Program-made: the position numbers and the translations under genes
DNA from: B16-G9 sp964400655
GTDB lineage: Bacteria > Bacteroidota > Bacteroidia > Bacteroidales > F082
DNA length: 61,265 nt
NCBI GenBank assembly: GCA_964400655.1
Contig: CAYNVN010000017.1
Coordinates: 1 to 61,265 of the forward strand
Direction of reading: 5' to 3'
The notes under the pieces: model-generated
What the model was told of the DNA's origin: nothing
Database searches by the model: none
The model's input: only the letters and a program-made list of their open reading frames with translations
In this document: positions 43,133 through 52,131 of the stretch, in pieces
Numbering within the stretch: position 1 is the stretch's first letter
How the letters are laid out: the number at the start of each line of letters is the position of its first letter

Positions 43133-44164
43133 ATGGAAATAATCGACAGGCATAAGGCGAATTTTATAATGGCAGGGATTTACCTTGTTATAATTATTGT
43201 GCTGGGTGTTTTGGGCTTTGTAATTATTGAGGATTACAGTTTGATTGATGCCGTTTACATGACCATCATTACAACTTCCACGGTGGGATATGGAGAGGTG
43301 GAGCCATTGTCGGATACGGGAAAGATATTTGCGGTTATACTCATTATTTCAAGCCTCGGGGTACTTACTTATTTTTTGTCGCAGTTTACCCAAAATCTGT
43401 TTCAAAATCAGTTGTCGGTGTTTATTAAAGGATACAGCAGAAAATCAAAATTTAAGAAAATGGAAAATCATATTATAGTTTGCGGATATGGCCGTAACGG
43501 AAAGCAGGTGGTTAAAGAGTTGCAGTCGTTTGGCGAGTCGGTGGTGGTAATCGATAAAGACCATGATATTGTTTTAAACAATATTGGTAAGCCGGTGCGG
43601 TTTATGGAGGGAGATGCCACTACGGATGAAATCCTGCTGAAGGCCGATATTAAATCGGCCCGGTCACTCATCACCTCTTTGCCCAACGATGCCGATAATC
43701 TTTACGTGGTGTTAACGGCAAGGGCACTCAATCATTCGCTGAACATTATTAGCCGCGCATCTGACGAAAGCTCTGAAAAAAAACTGCGCATAGCCGGTGT
43801 TGACAGCGTAGTGATGCCCGAGCGGGTGGGAGGGGCGCATATGGCAACCATGGTAACCCAGCCGGAGGTGGTGGAGTTTTTGGAACACCTGAACATTCAT
43901 GGCGAGTCGTCGGTTTTGCTTGAGGAGATACATATCGAAACTCTGCCCGACTGGCTTAGGGCCAAACCGTTGAAAGAACTGGAACTTAGAAGAAAAACAG
44001 GTGCCAATATTATCGGGCTAAAAAAGGCAACCGGCGATTTTATCATTAACCCGACTCCCGAGATCATGTTAATGGATAACTATAAATTGTTTGTTTTAGG
44101 TACCTCTTCGCAAATTGAAAGTTTACAAAATTTATTAAGAGATAACACTTTGCCTGCAGAGTAA
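43133..44164 (+). CDS. Two-helix potassium channel with RCK domain
   Basis: The 343-residue protein has two membrane helices around the selectivity filter (TTSTVGYGEVEPLS). It continues with a TrkA-N (RCK) Rossmann domain (HIIVCGYGRNGKQVVKEL, VVVIDKD and EGDATTDEIL) and a C-terminal TrkA-C domain (RRKTGANIIGLKKA). This is the Kch/MthK architecture, giving ligand-gated K+ conductance. It is followed closely by the acyl-CoA synthetase gene, which has its own promoter. Confidence 0.92.
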   Translation: MEIIDRHKANFIMAGIYLVIIIVLGVLGFVIIEDYSLIDAVYMTIITTSTVGYGEVEPLSDTGKIFAVILIISSLGVLTYFLSQFTQNLFQNQLSVFIKGYSRKSKFKKMENHIIVCGYGRNGKQVVKELQSFGESVVVIDKDHDIVLNNIGKPVRFMEGDATTDEILLKADIKSARSLITSLPNDADNLYVVLTARALNHSLNIISRASDESSEKKLRIAGVDSVVMPERVGGAHMATMVTQPEVVEFLEHLNIHGESSVLLEEIHIETLPDWLRAKPLKELELRRKTGANIIGLKKATGDFIINPTPEIMLMDNYKLFVLGTSSQIESLQNLLRDNTLPAE

Positions 44165-44175
44165 GTTTTTTAAAC

Positions 44176-44183
44176 TACTTTTG
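44176..44183 (+). promoter_or_regulatory. -7 element TACTTTTG for the acyl-CoA synthetase gene
   Basis: TACTTTTG ends 27 bp before the ATG at 44211 and begins 11 bp after the K+ channel stop. Confidence 0.6.
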
Positions 44184-44210
44184 TTTATTATTAACAGTAA
44201 TTTTTTTCTG

Positions 44211-45878
44211 ATGAACAAAGAATTTCCCTGGCTTACTTTTCCGGCACTTTTAAAACGGTCGGCGGATTTGTATTCCGACAGACCTGCTCTTGCTTTTGTA
44301 GCCGAAACCCCTATTACTTACCACGATTTTTACGAAAGAGTGCTGGCTGTTGCCGCACTTCTTGAAAAATCCGGTGTAAAACCAAACGACAGAGTTGCCC
44401 TTTTAAGTGCTAATATGCCCAACTGGGGTGTGGCTTATTTTGCCATTACCTGGATGGGTGCGGTTGTGGTTCCGTTGTTACCTGATTTTAGCAAACAGGA
44501 GGTGGAAAATGTGTTGGAACATTCGGAAGCCAAGGCTCTATTTGTTTCGCGTGCTTTGATTGCCAAGGTTGAAAAACTGAAAATGGCCCACCTGAAAACC
44601 CGTATTCACATCGAAGATTTTTCGGTTTGTAAAGGAAAAGAGGTGATGTTTAAACTGGGAGAAAAGCCGCAAAAAGAGTATGCCGTTGAAGAAGATATGC
44701 TGGCGGCCATTATTTATACTTCGGGAACAACCGGAAAGTCGAAAGGGGTGATGCTTACCCACAAAAATATATGTTCCAATGCGGTTGCCAGTCGTACCGT
44801 GCAGGATATTTTTCCCGAAGACAGGTTTTTGTCTGTTTTGCCGCTGTCGCACACTTACGAAAATACCATTGGTTTTTTGCTTCCCGTAATTTCGGGAGCT
44901 TCCGTTTATTATTTAAGAAAATTACCTACTCCGGCGGTATTGTTGCCTGCACTTGAGCTGGTAAAACCTACCCTGATGCTTTCGGTTCCGCTGATTATCG
45001 AAAAGATTTACCGCGGGAAAATATTACCGACATTCAACGATAAAAAAGTTTTGAAATCGTTGTACGGCGTGCCGTTTTTTAGAAAAATACTCAACAGGAT
45101 GGCCGGTAAAAAACTCTACAAAATGTTTGGCGGCCGGCTGAAATTTTTTGGAATCGGCGGTGCCAAACTGGATAAGGAGGTGGAATCTTTTTTGCGCGAA
45201 GCAAAGTTTCCCTATGCCATTGGTTACGGTTTAACCGAAACATCACCGCTGTTGGCAGGTGTTAATCCGCAGCATACAAAACTTCAGTCAACCGGGCCTG
45301 TATTGAAAGGGGTTACGTTGAAGATCAACAATCCCGACCCTAAAACAGGCGAGGGTGAGATTTGGGCTAAAGGGCCCAATGTGATGAAAGGTTACTACAA
45401 AGAACCTGAGCTTACCAAAGAGGTTTTTACGGAGGACGGGTGGTTTAAAACAGGCGACCTCGGATTTATTGACGAAGATGGTTACCTGTTTATCAGAGGA
45501 AGAAGTAAAAACGTTATTATCGGACCCGGCGGCGAAAATATTTTCCCCGAAGATATTGAGTCGGTTATCAATAACTACCCGCATGTTCAGGAATCGCTGG
45601 TGCTTGAGATGAAGGGTAAACTGGTGGCACTTGTTCATTTTAATACGGAAGAGGTTGAGATGAAGTATCGCGAAATGAAAGAAAAGGTTGCCGATTTCTC
45701 AGAATTTATCGAACATAAATATGAGGAGATGAAGAAGGATGTCCGCGATTATGTGAACTCCAAGGTAAACCGTTTTTCAAAACTGAGCGAGGTAAAAGTT
45801 CACAAAGAGGAGTTTGTGAAAACCGCCACCAAAAAGATCAAACGATTTTTATATACGGAGCAAAAGCGAACGGCTTAA
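44211..45878 (+). CDS. Long-chain acyl-CoA synthetase (AMP-binding)
   Basis: From the ATG at 44211 the protein has 555 residues. It carries the adenylate-forming motifs YTSGTTGKSKGVMLTHKN (P-loop), YGLTETSPLL, GEIWAKGPNVMKGYYK, TGDLGFIDEDGYLFIRGR and IIGPGGENIFPEDIE. It activates fatty acids to acyl-CoA via acyl-AMP. The upstream in-frame start at 44181 lies over the promoter and adds only a hydrophobic stub. It converges with the DUF4159 gene, with only 2 bp between stops. Confidence 0.92.
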   Translation: MNKEFPWLTFPALLKRSADLYSDRPALAFVAETPITYHDFYERVLAVAALLEKSGVKPNDRVALLSANMPNWGVAYFAITWMGAVVVPLLPDFSKQEVENVLEHSEAKALFVSRALIAKVEKLKMAHLKTRIHIEDFSVCKGKEVMFKLGEKPQKEYAVEEDMLAAIIYTSGTTGKSKGVMLTHKNICSNAVASRTVQDIFPEDRFLSVLPLSHTYENTIGFLLPVISGASVYYLRKLPTPAVLLPALELVKPTLMLSVPLIIEKIYRGKILPTFNDKKVLKSLYGVPFFRKILNRMAGKKLYKMFGGRLKFFGIGGAKLDKEVESFLREAKFPYAIGYGLTETSPLLAGVNPQHTKLQSTGPVLKGVTLKINNPDPKTGEGEIWAKGPNVMKGYYKEPELTKEVFTEDGWFKTGDLGFIDEDGYLFIRGRSKNVIIGPGGENIFPEDIESVINNYPHVQESLVLEMKGKLVALVHFNTEEVEMKYREMKEKVADFSEFIEHKYEEMKKDVRDYVNSKVNRFSKLSEVKVHKEEFVKTATKKIKRFLYTEQKRTA

Positions 45879-45880
45879 CT

Positions 45881-46531
45881 TTATTCTCCGAACGCATATT
45901 GAATGATATTGGCTCCCATTTGCAGGGCCTCATCATGTTTTTGTTGTGAATCGTGATGAACCGATGGGTCTTCCCAGCCGTCACCAAGGTCGCATTCGTA
46001 ATCGTAAAAAACCACAAGCCTCCCCTTGTAAATAATGCCAAAGCCCTGCGCGTTTTTGCCGTCGTGTTTATGGATTTTAGGTAACCCGTTGGGGAAATTG
46101 TATTGTTGATGATAAATGGGATGGTCAAAGGGCAGTTCTACAAATTCCAGTCCGGGAAAAACCTTTTTCATCTCCCTGCGGATGTATTTGTCCAGCCCGT
46201 AATTATCCGACACTTCCAAAAAACCTCCTGCCGCCAGATAGTTCCGCAGGTTTTCGGCTTCAGCGGGACTAAAAATGATATTCCCGTGGCCGGTAATGTG
46301 CACGAAAGGATAATTGAACAACTCTTCACTGCCCGCTTCCACAGTGGCAATTTCGTCCGAAATATTTGTTCCCAGCTGTCTGTTACAAAACCTTACAAGA
46401 TTGGGTAACGATGTGGGGTTGGCATACCAGTCGCCACCACCTTTGTACTTGAGCAGGGCAATTTGCAACTCCTGGGCATTTGCAAAAAATGCCGTAAAAA
46501 TAAGTGCGGCTGTCAAAAATATCTTTCTCAT
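45881..46531 (-). CDS. Secreted DUF4159 protein
   Basis: The 216-residue protein (ATG 46531) has a signal peptide (IFLTAALIFTAFFANAQ). The DUF4159 domain then follows, with ALLKYKGGGDWYANPTSL, VHITGHGNIIFSP, RNYLAAGGFLEVSDNYG and FDHPIYHQ. DUF4159 proteins resemble glutamine-amidotransferase-like folds (ThuA-like), and their function is unknown. The -7 element ends 6 bp before this ATG. Confidence 0.85.
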   Translation of the reverse strand: MRKIFLTAALIFTAFFANAQELQIALLKYKGGGDWYANPTSLPNLVRFCNRQLGTNISDEIATVEAGSEELFNYPFVHITGHGNIIFSPAEAENLRNYLAAGGFLEVSDNYGLDKYIRREMKKVFPGLEFVELPFDHPIYHQQYNFPNGLPKIHKHDGKNAQGFGIIYKGRLVVFYDYECDLGDGWEDPSVHHDSQQKHDEALQMGANIIQYAFGE

Positions 46532-46537
46532 TGGCTG

Positions 46538-46545
46538 CAAAGGTA
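46538..46545 (-). promoter_or_regulatory. -7 element TACCTTTG for the DUF4159 gene
   Basis: On the minus strand TACCTTTG ends 6 bp before the ATG at 46531, implying a very short or absent leader. Confidence 0.6.
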
Positions 46546-46627
46546 GAAGTAATTTACGGTATCGTTGGGTTTTTTACGCTCAATTTTTACTTTTGTAGAA
46601 AACAAACACCGCTTTTAATTTTGTACT

Positions 46628-47794
46628 ATGCTTAAAGAAAAAATTGTATTCCTGATTATGCTGTTGCTGATGGTTTCGTGCAGCAGCTCAACCAAACTGC
46701 TTGAAACCGGAAACTACGATGCGGCCATTGATAAGTCGGTAAAGAAATTGATGAAAAATCCCGATAACCGGAAAGAGGCATCGGTGCTAAAAAAGGCCTG
46801 GCAACTGGCTAACGATGACGACCTTGACAGGATAGAGAAGCTGAAACTAAGCGGCCAACCCGATATTTGGGAGCCGGTGTATAACCGTTATGTAAATCTG
46901 GAGAGGCGGCAGGAGAAAATCAGAAGGCTGCCCGATGCGGTGCTCAACAGAATAAACTTTAAAAAACATGATTTTATTGCCGACCAAACGGCGGCACTAA
47001 AAAAGGCGGCGGCATACAACTACGAACATGCAAAATTGCTGCTTCAAACGGGCAATAAACCGGATGCCCGGACAGCCTACAACGAGCTGCTTTTTATTAA
47101 TAACCATTTACCCGGTTATAAAAACAGTGCCGCGCTTATGGAAGACGCTTTAGATGCGGGGATTAACTATGTTTTGTTTCGTATTGAAAATCAATCGGAC
47201 GCGGTTTTGCCGAAACATTACGAAGAGCAGATAAAAAAAATGAACATTGGTGATTTGAACCGGCTTTGGGTGGTTTTTGATAATTATGCGCAACAGGATG
47301 TTGCTTACGATTACGACATAGAGTTGCTGTTGAAAGAGATAGATGTTTCACCGGAACTGGTGCAACAGGAAAAAGTTACCGAAACCAAAGAGGTTGAAGA
47401 CGGATGGGAATACGTTTTGGATGCCAACGGCAACGTGATGAAGGATTCGCTGGGTAACGACATTAAGAAAACCAAATACAAAACCCTGAAGGCTTTTGTT
47501 ACCAAAACGCATTTAAACAAAAGTGCCCGGGTAAAGGCGGTACTGGATTATTATAATAACAGCACCGGCCAGCTGATTAAAAGTTATCCGGTATCCACCG
47601 AGTTTGTTTTTAATTACGATTATGCCACCTTTGAAGGTGATAAAGAGGCGCTTACCAAGAACATGCTCGAACTGGTACGCAAAAAACCGGTTCCCTTTCC
47701 TACCGATGCCGAAATGATTTTTGATACTTCTGACGAGTTAAAGAGCATTGCATTTAACAAAATAAAACACGACCGTGAAATTTTCGAAAATTGA
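46628..47794 (+). CDS. Lipoprotein with TPR-like helical repeats, unknown function
   Basis: The 388-residue protein has a lipoprotein signal (LIMLLLMVSC, Cys at about residue 18). A helical region follows, including TKLLETGNYDAAIDKSVKKLMKNP and YNYEHAKLLLQTGNKPDARTAYNELL, which look like TPR-type units. The C-terminal part (WEYVLDANGNVMKDSLGND, VTKTHLNKSARVKAVLDYY) is beta-rich. No catalytic motif is seen. It converges with the TlpA-like gene with 3 bp between stops. Confidence 0.75.
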   Translation: MLKEKIVFLIMLLLMVSCSSSTKLLETGNYDAAIDKSVKKLMKNPDNRKEASVLKKAWQLANDDDLDRIEKLKLSGQPDIWEPVYNRYVNLERRQEKIRRLPDAVLNRINFKKHDFIADQTAALKKAAAYNYEHAKLLLQTGNKPDARTAYNELLFINNHLPGYKNSAALMEDALDAGINYVLFRIENQSDAVLPKHYEEQIKKMNIGDLNRLWVVFDNYAQQDVAYDYDIELLLKEIDVSPELVQQEKVTETKEVEDGWEYVLDANGNVMKDSLGNDIKKTKYKTLKAFVTKTHLNKSARVKAVLDYYNNSTGQLIKSYPVSTEFVFNYDYATFEGDKEALTKNMLELVRKKPVPFPTDAEMIFDTSDELKSIAFNKIKHDREIFEN

Positions 47795-47797
47795 TCA

Positions 47798-49234
47798 TCA
47801 ATGATTTGATGTTTTATTTATCAGCCTTGTTACCTCCTTTTCCAGATTTTCATCTGCCATGGATGCGGGGGCAAGGCCAATGGTGGCATCGGGGTTAAGC
47901 AAAATATAGGTGGGAAATATTTTAACATCATACATATCCAGAATATCGGTGCGTTTTCCCACATAAAGTACCGGCCAGTCGAGCCCCTGTTGTTTCAATA
48001 AAAATGATATTTTTTCGGGGTGTTCGCCGTAAACCAAAACAACAATCTTTAATTTGTTTCCCATGCGGCTGCTCATATCTTTTAAAAAATCGAGATGAGC
48101 CAGACAAATCTTGCAGTCGGTTTTCATAAAATCGAAAATGGTAACCTGACCTTTAAAGTCGGCCGGCGAAAAGGTTTTGCCGCTTGCAACCGGCAGATCA
48201 AACCGGGGAGCAGGCGTTTCCGGCGCAAGATGATTAAGTTTTGTCAGATAGTGAGCTGCTATGTTACGAATCGTTGCCGTTTTACCGGATTGCTTTATCT
48301 CCTGTAATATTTTCAAAATGCCTTTGTCCGAAAATTCGGGATTGTGATAAAATCCCGCTACCGTTTGCATCAATATCAGCAGGCGTAACTGTCTGTCGTT
48401 TGCCAGCAACATGTCCTGCGTTAAAATGTTATCAAAATCTTTAAACGAGCCTTTGTCAACGGCCTCAACCATGTTGTTGTAATGTTTGGCATAAAACGTT
48501 GCTACAACATATTCCTTAAAAATATCCCTGAAAAAATCGGTATATTGGATGTTGTTAAAACGTACCGGTTTACCGGCAAAATATTCCGATACAATGGTTT
48601 TGGTGCTTTTCTTTTTGCTCACCCATTCAAGCTGTGCCAGCGAGTATTTTACATAAGTATCGAAATAACGGTTGTTGAATCCGGCAAAATTTTCTTTTAC
48701 CGATTTTCTGAAGTCGTCGATTACGGTCAGGCTGCGGCTGCGATATATCCGGTTGAAATTATTTAACAAGAAGGTGTTATACATGGAGTTGTATCGCATT
48801 ATATTGTCGTTTAAACCTCCGTCGCCGGCTTTAAGGCTAAACTGCAACGGCAGCCGGTCGTACACCGAACCTCTTTGTGCCGTATCCGGATAGATATCAA
48901 ACTGATAATCGCCTCCCGGAACCAGATAAAATTCGCCTTCAAGCAGTTCAACCAACAAGTAAGCATAGTTGGTTTCGGGGTAATCGAAAGTAAGGGAAAA
49001 GTTTCCGTTTTCATCGGTAAGTGTTTCGGCCACTGTTTTTTTGAGGTGCGAAAACTGATCGGCATAAACTTTAACGCGCACCTTTTCGAATACCCTTTGT
49101 CGGGCTTTGCCCGAAATGGTGATGGTTTGAGCCGGCAATGGTATTGCCGAAACACACAGAAGCAACAATACCGAAGCTAATAACATGCCTGTTTTTACAT
49201 TTTTGTGCAATTGTGCTGATTTATCAGTTATCAT
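47798..49234 (-). CDS. TlpA/AhpC-like thioredoxin-fold protein, secreted
   Basis: From the ATG at 49234 the protein has 478 residues. It has a signal anchor (MLLASVLLLLCVSAIPLPAQ) and an N-terminal beta domain (TITISGKARQ, FSLTFDYPETNYAYLLVEL). A long helical segment follows, then a C-terminal thioredoxin domain: APRFDLPVASGKTFSPADFKGQVTI, FMKTDCKICLAHLDFL with a CxxC (CKIC), and FPTYILLNP. It probably reduces disulfides in the periplasm. The in-frame ATG at 49270 would overlap the glycosyltransferase gene. Confidence 0.85.
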   Translation of the reverse strand: MITDKSAQLHKNVKTGMLLASVLLLLCVSAIPLPAQTITISGKARQRVFEKVRVKVYADQFSHLKKTVAETLTDENGNFSLTFDYPETNYAYLLVELLEGEFYLVPGGDYQFDIYPDTAQRGSVYDRLPLQFSLKAGDGGLNDNIMRYNSMYNTFLLNNFNRIYRSRSLTVIDDFRKSVKENFAGFNNRYFDTYVKYSLAQLEWVSKKKSTKTIVSEYFAGKPVRFNNIQYTDFFRDIFKEYVVATFYAKHYNNMVEAVDKGSFKDFDNILTQDMLLANDRQLRLLILMQTVAGFYHNPEFSDKGILKILQEIKQSGKTATIRNIAAHYLTKLNHLAPETPAPRFDLPVASGKTFSPADFKGQVTIFDFMKTDCKICLAHLDFLKDMSSRMGNKLKIVVLVYGEHPEKISFLLKQQGLDWPVLYVGKRTDILDMYDVKIFPTYILLNPDATIGLAPASMADENLEKEVTRLINKTSNH

Positions 49235-49241
49235 CGGATAT

Positions 49242-50414
49242 TTATTTTTTATTCGACAGGGCATTTTCATAATAACCTAAGAGCTCTTTTCCTATTGTAT
49301 CGGCAGAAAACTCTTTTCTTGAACGTTTCATCAGGTCGCGGGTGTCGAATGTGATTTTTTTGTCTAAAAAATCCCTGATGCTTTTTTCCAGTGCTTCTTC
49401 ATCGCGGGGGGTTATCAATATGCCGTTTGAGTGATTTACCTTTTCGGGGATGCCGCCCACGGCAGTAGCCAAAACCGGTACGCCCATACAAAAGGCTTCG
49501 TTAATTACCACCGGAAAATTTTCGTAATTGCTGAACATAACCAGCAGGTCGGTTTTGGCCATTTCGGCAGCAATCCCGCGGCTGTCCATTAATCCGTGGA
49601 AAACAATTTTGTTTTTGTCCAAACCCAGTGCTTCAGCCCGTTTAACAACTTTGCTGAAATCCATTCCGTCGCCTATAAAATGAAATTCAAAATCGTTTCT
49701 GTCCTTTAGTTTAGCCAGTACATTGATGATGCCGCTTACGTTTTTCGAAACATCTTCAAAACAGGATACATGAAGCAGCCGTATTTTTGTCTTTCTTTCG
49801 CCGGTAACGGGTTGCGTGGTTAAAAAGGGTTCGTCAACCACATTGGCCAGTATGCGGTAATGGTTGTTGAACAGTTTATGGCCTTTCATGGCATTGGTCA
49901 TGTTTTGCGTTACCGTGGTAATCAAACGGGCATTTTTTACCACCAGACGGGTAAGTTTTTTTCTGAGAAATCCGCTGAATCCTCCTGTTAAACTTAAGTA
50001 TCTCGACCAATGCTCGCTAACAACATAGGGTATTTTTTTGCTCCATTTATAATAAAGCGCCACAAGTCCGAGACGTGTTAAAATATGAACGTGAATGATG
50101 TTGAAACTGCCTATTTGTTGTTCCATGCGTTTTATTCCCAAGCGGTTGGCTTTCCAAAATTTCACCGCTTTTGTTACGGGGTTATTTGACCCGTTGTAAT
50201 AGACCCGTACCACCGGCACGCCCTCTTCAGTGTTAAAATCTATCTCGTAACCGTTTATCTTTTTTTCAGTATCGTTATGCGTATAAACCGTTCCTACATT
50301 ACAATAGCGTTTTACCGCCACGGCATGCCGGTGCACAAACAACCCCAACATGGGATCGTACCGGTGCGGATACCATCGCGCCAAAAACAAAACGGTTATT
50401 TTTTTCGAATTCAT
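49242..50414 (-). CDS. GT4-family glycosyltransferase (GT-B)
   Basis: The 390-residue protein has the GT-B fold. The N-terminal half includes FLARWYPHRYDPMLGLFVHRHAVAV and IHVHILTRLGLVA and the C-terminal half LHVSCFEDVSKNVSGIINVLAKL and the donor-binding E-x7-E region VVINEAFCMGVPVLATAVGGIPE. It transfers a sugar from an NDP-sugar, with the acceptor not predictable. It precedes the TlpA-like gene by a few bases in the minus direction. Confidence 0.9.
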   Translation of the reverse strand: MNSKKITVLFLARWYPHRYDPMLGLFVHRHAVAVKRYCNVGTVYTHNDTEKKINGYEIDFNTEEGVPVVRVYYNGSNNPVTKAVKFWKANRLGIKRMEQQIGSFNIIHVHILTRLGLVALYYKWSKKIPYVVSEHWSRYLSLTGGFSGFLRKKLTRLVVKNARLITTVTQNMTNAMKGHKLFNNHYRILANVVDEPFLTTQPVTGERKTKIRLLHVSCFEDVSKNVSGIINVLAKLKDRNDFEFHFIGDGMDFSKVVKRAEALGLDKNKIVFHGLMDSRGIAAEMAKTDLLVMFSNYENFPVVINEAFCMGVPVLATAVGGIPEKVNHSNGILITPRDEEALEKSIRDFLDKKITFDTRDLMKRSRKEFSADTIGKELLGYYENALSNKK

Positions 50415-50420
50415 TTTTTA

Positions 50421-50517
50421 CTCTTAACACCTAACACATAACACCTAACACATAACTCCTAACTCCTAACTCTTAACTCTTAACTCTTAACTCTTAACCC
50501 TTTACCCCCTAACCCTC
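50421..50517. repeat. Degenerate heptamer tandem repeat (TAACTCT/TAACACC)
   Basis: About 13 heptamer units (CTAACAC, ATAACAC, CTAACTC, TTAACTC) fill the gap between the GT4 and NadR-like genes. Read on the minus strand the unit is AGTTAAG/AGTTAGG, which looks telomere-like. The last units run into the final codons of the nadR-like gene, where they encode EGVEG and the stop. Confidence 0.85.
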
Positions 50518-51027
50518 AACTCCCTCCTCCACAAACCTCCGTGCATTTTCAAATCGTTTCTCCCCGTTTCCTTTTACAATTTTGAAGTTCAGTTTATGTT
50601 TTAACAACTCTTTTCTGTATAACTCAAAAAGTTCCAATCTATTATCCGGGTTCTCACGTAAAGGGTCGGGTTCCCAGGGAAGGTCGGGATAGCAAAGCAG
50701 ATAAAGGTCGTAGGGATTGTTGATTATTTCGTTTTCAATCCGTCGGTCGCATTTCCCGAAAACCACTTCGCTCCATATTTTGGTTACAACGGGTTCGGTA
50801 TCCGAAAACAGCATTTTGTTGGCCTTTAACAACAGCGCTTCTTCTCTTTTTTTTTGTCCTTCGGCAATTTTAACGATGTCTTCAAAACGGTAATCTTGTC
50901 CGTTACTTTGCAAATATTCACGGGCGTACTCTTCAACCCAAACCGTATTAAAATATTGGGCAAGTTTTTTTGCAAGCCATGTTTTACCCGTTGATTCGGG
51001 TCCGGTTATGGCAATACGCCTGATCAT
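50509..51027 (-). CDS. NadR-like nicotinamide riboside kinase domain protein
   Basis: The 172-residue P-loop kinase begins RRIAITGPESTGKTWLAKKLA (Walker A GPESTGKT) and has VWVEEYAREYLQSNGQDY and DLYLLCYPDLPWEPDPLREN, which match the ribosylnicotinamide kinase domain of NadR. It lacks NadR's N-terminal HTH and adenylyltransferase domain. It overlaps pnuC by 4 bp, so the pair takes up and phosphorylates nicotinamide riboside for NAD synthesis. Confidence 0.88.
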   Translation of the reverse strand: MIRRIAITGPESTGKTWLAKKLAQYFNTVWVEEYAREYLQSNGQDYRFEDIVKIAEGQKKREEALLLKANKMLFSDTEPVVTKIWSEVVFGKCDRRIENEIINNPYDLYLLCYPDLPWEPDPLRENPDNRLELFELYRKELLKHKLNFKIVKGNGEKRFENARRFVEEGVEG

Positions 51028-51740
51028 CCGGCCCCCTCCTTTTTTTGTTGTTCAATAATTTTGCGCCACGAAATATAACCCATCACTGCCAAAATTAAGA
51101 AAATGGTGTATTGAACACCTGTAAATCCGTAACCTTTCACAAAATATAGCGGAATGGAAACAATATTACCGGCAATCCACAAAATCCAGTTTTCGATTTT
51201 TTTATTGGCCATCAGCCACATGGCCGAAAAGAAAATGCCGGTGGTAAAGGTGTCTAAAAACGGCGTTGCCATTCTGAAATCCTTTAAGTTGCCCGAAGTG
51301 AGTTTTTGCAGGGCATAATCAACGCTTTCCTTAAAACCAAGGTTGTTGGGCATAACATTGTAGTAGCGGTAAACCGCAATAACAAATATTGATGTGAACA
51401 CAAAAATTCCCGTTGCTTTCAGCTTATCGGTAAAATCGGTACGGCTGATGGCGATATGCGAATCTTTATCATCTATCACCTTCCCCCATTTATACCAGCC
51501 GTAAATGCTCATCATGGTATAGTAGATATTGATGATCAAATCGCCGTATAACGACCATTGCGACAGCAGGTAAACATAAATGCCCGTGCTGATTATCCCG
51601 GTGGGGAAGACCAAAATGTTTTCTTTACGGGCATAAAAAACACTGGCTACCCCGAAAACGGCTGCCAGCATTTCAAGTATAATATTGAACCATGTGGCGG
51701 TTTCGTACGGCTCAATAAAAAAATGTATCAAATCACTCAT
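51024..51740 (-). CDS. pnuC: PnuC-family vitamin transporter
   Basis: The 238-residue protein has seven to eight membrane segments and the PnuC features NIILEMLAAVFGVASVFYARKEN, YLLSQWSLYGDLIINIYYTMMSIYGWYKWG and WILWIAGNIVSIPLYFVKGY. PnuC carries nicotinamide riboside by facilitated diffusion. Partnership with the NadR-like kinase supports that substrate. A related type (PnuT) carries thiamine, and a thiamine-binding-like gene is 6 bp upstream, so the substrate is not fully settled. Confidence 0.88.
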   Translation of the reverse strand: MSDLIHFFIEPYETATWFNIILEMLAAVFGVASVFYARKENILVFPTGIISTGIYVYLLSQWSLYGDLIINIYYTMMSIYGWYKWGKVIDDKDSHIAISRTDFTDKLKATGIFVFTSIFVIAVYRYYNVMPNNLGFKESVDYALQKLTSGNLKDFRMATPFLDTFTTGIFFSAMWLMANKKIENWILWIAGNIVSIPLYFVKGYGFTGVQYTIFLILAVMGYISWRKIIEQQKKEGAG

Positions 51741-51746
51741 CAGGCT

Positions 51747-51998
51747 TTAGGAATGCTTTTGTAAATCGGCATTGATGACCTTTAAGATAAATACCGAGTG
51801 GGGCAACTCAAACGATTTATGAATCTCTTTGGTTAGTGTTTCCATTACCTCAAAGTATTCGCCGAAAACCTGTGTGCTCATTCCGTTGGTTTGCGCCGTA
51901 ATGTTGCGGTTTTGATTTAAACGGTCAATAAAATCAAGTATGTGCGGAATAAACTCGTCTTTTAAAGGGTAATAACTAATATCTACCGAAACTTTCAT
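51747..51998 (-). CDS. MTH1187/YkoF-like thiamine-binding small protein
   Basis: The 83-residue protein fits the MTH1187/COG0011 family: VSVDISYYPLKDEFIPHILDFIDRL, TNGMSTQVFGEYFEVMETL and FILKVINADL. YkoF relatives bind thiamine. It is the first gene of the operon with pnuC and the NadR-like kinase. I see no TPP riboswitch upstream, only a TACTTTTG promoter. Confidence 0.85.
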   Translation of the reverse strand: MKVSVDISYYPLKDEFIPHILDFIDRLNQNRNITAQTNGMSTQVFGEYFEVMETLTKEIHKSFELPHSVFILKVINADLQKHS

Positions 51999-52024
51999 CT
52001 TTTTGGTTTTAATGATTTCTGCAA

Positions 52025-52032
52025 CAAAAGTA
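52025..52032 (-). promoter_or_regulatory. -7 element TACTTTTG for the thiamine-binding/pnuC/kinase operon
   Basis: A TAnnTTTG match on the minus strand, 26 bp before the ATG at 51998. Confidence 0.6.
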
Positions 52033-52092
52033 ATCTAAAATGACAGTGAAAAAAAGTAATCTATTTTGTTAGGTGTGCATCCTCTTTAATTC

Positions 52093-52100
52093 TATTTTTG
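52093..52100 (+). promoter_or_regulatory. -7 element TATTTTTG for the DUF423 gene
   Basis: A TAnnTTTG match 31 bp before the ATG at 52132. It is divergent from the element at 52025-52032. Confidence 0.6.
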
Positions 52101-52131
52101 TCAGAGATTGTATTAATCTAAATTGTAAAGT

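Noticed and set aside
50421..50517. CRISPR array
   Set aside because: The unit is a 7-bp degenerate tandem repeat with no spacers and no cas genes nearby.
51999..52131. TPP riboswitch upstream of the thiamine-binding-like gene
   Set aside because: No CUGAGA-type core or helices are visible; only two divergent promoters are.
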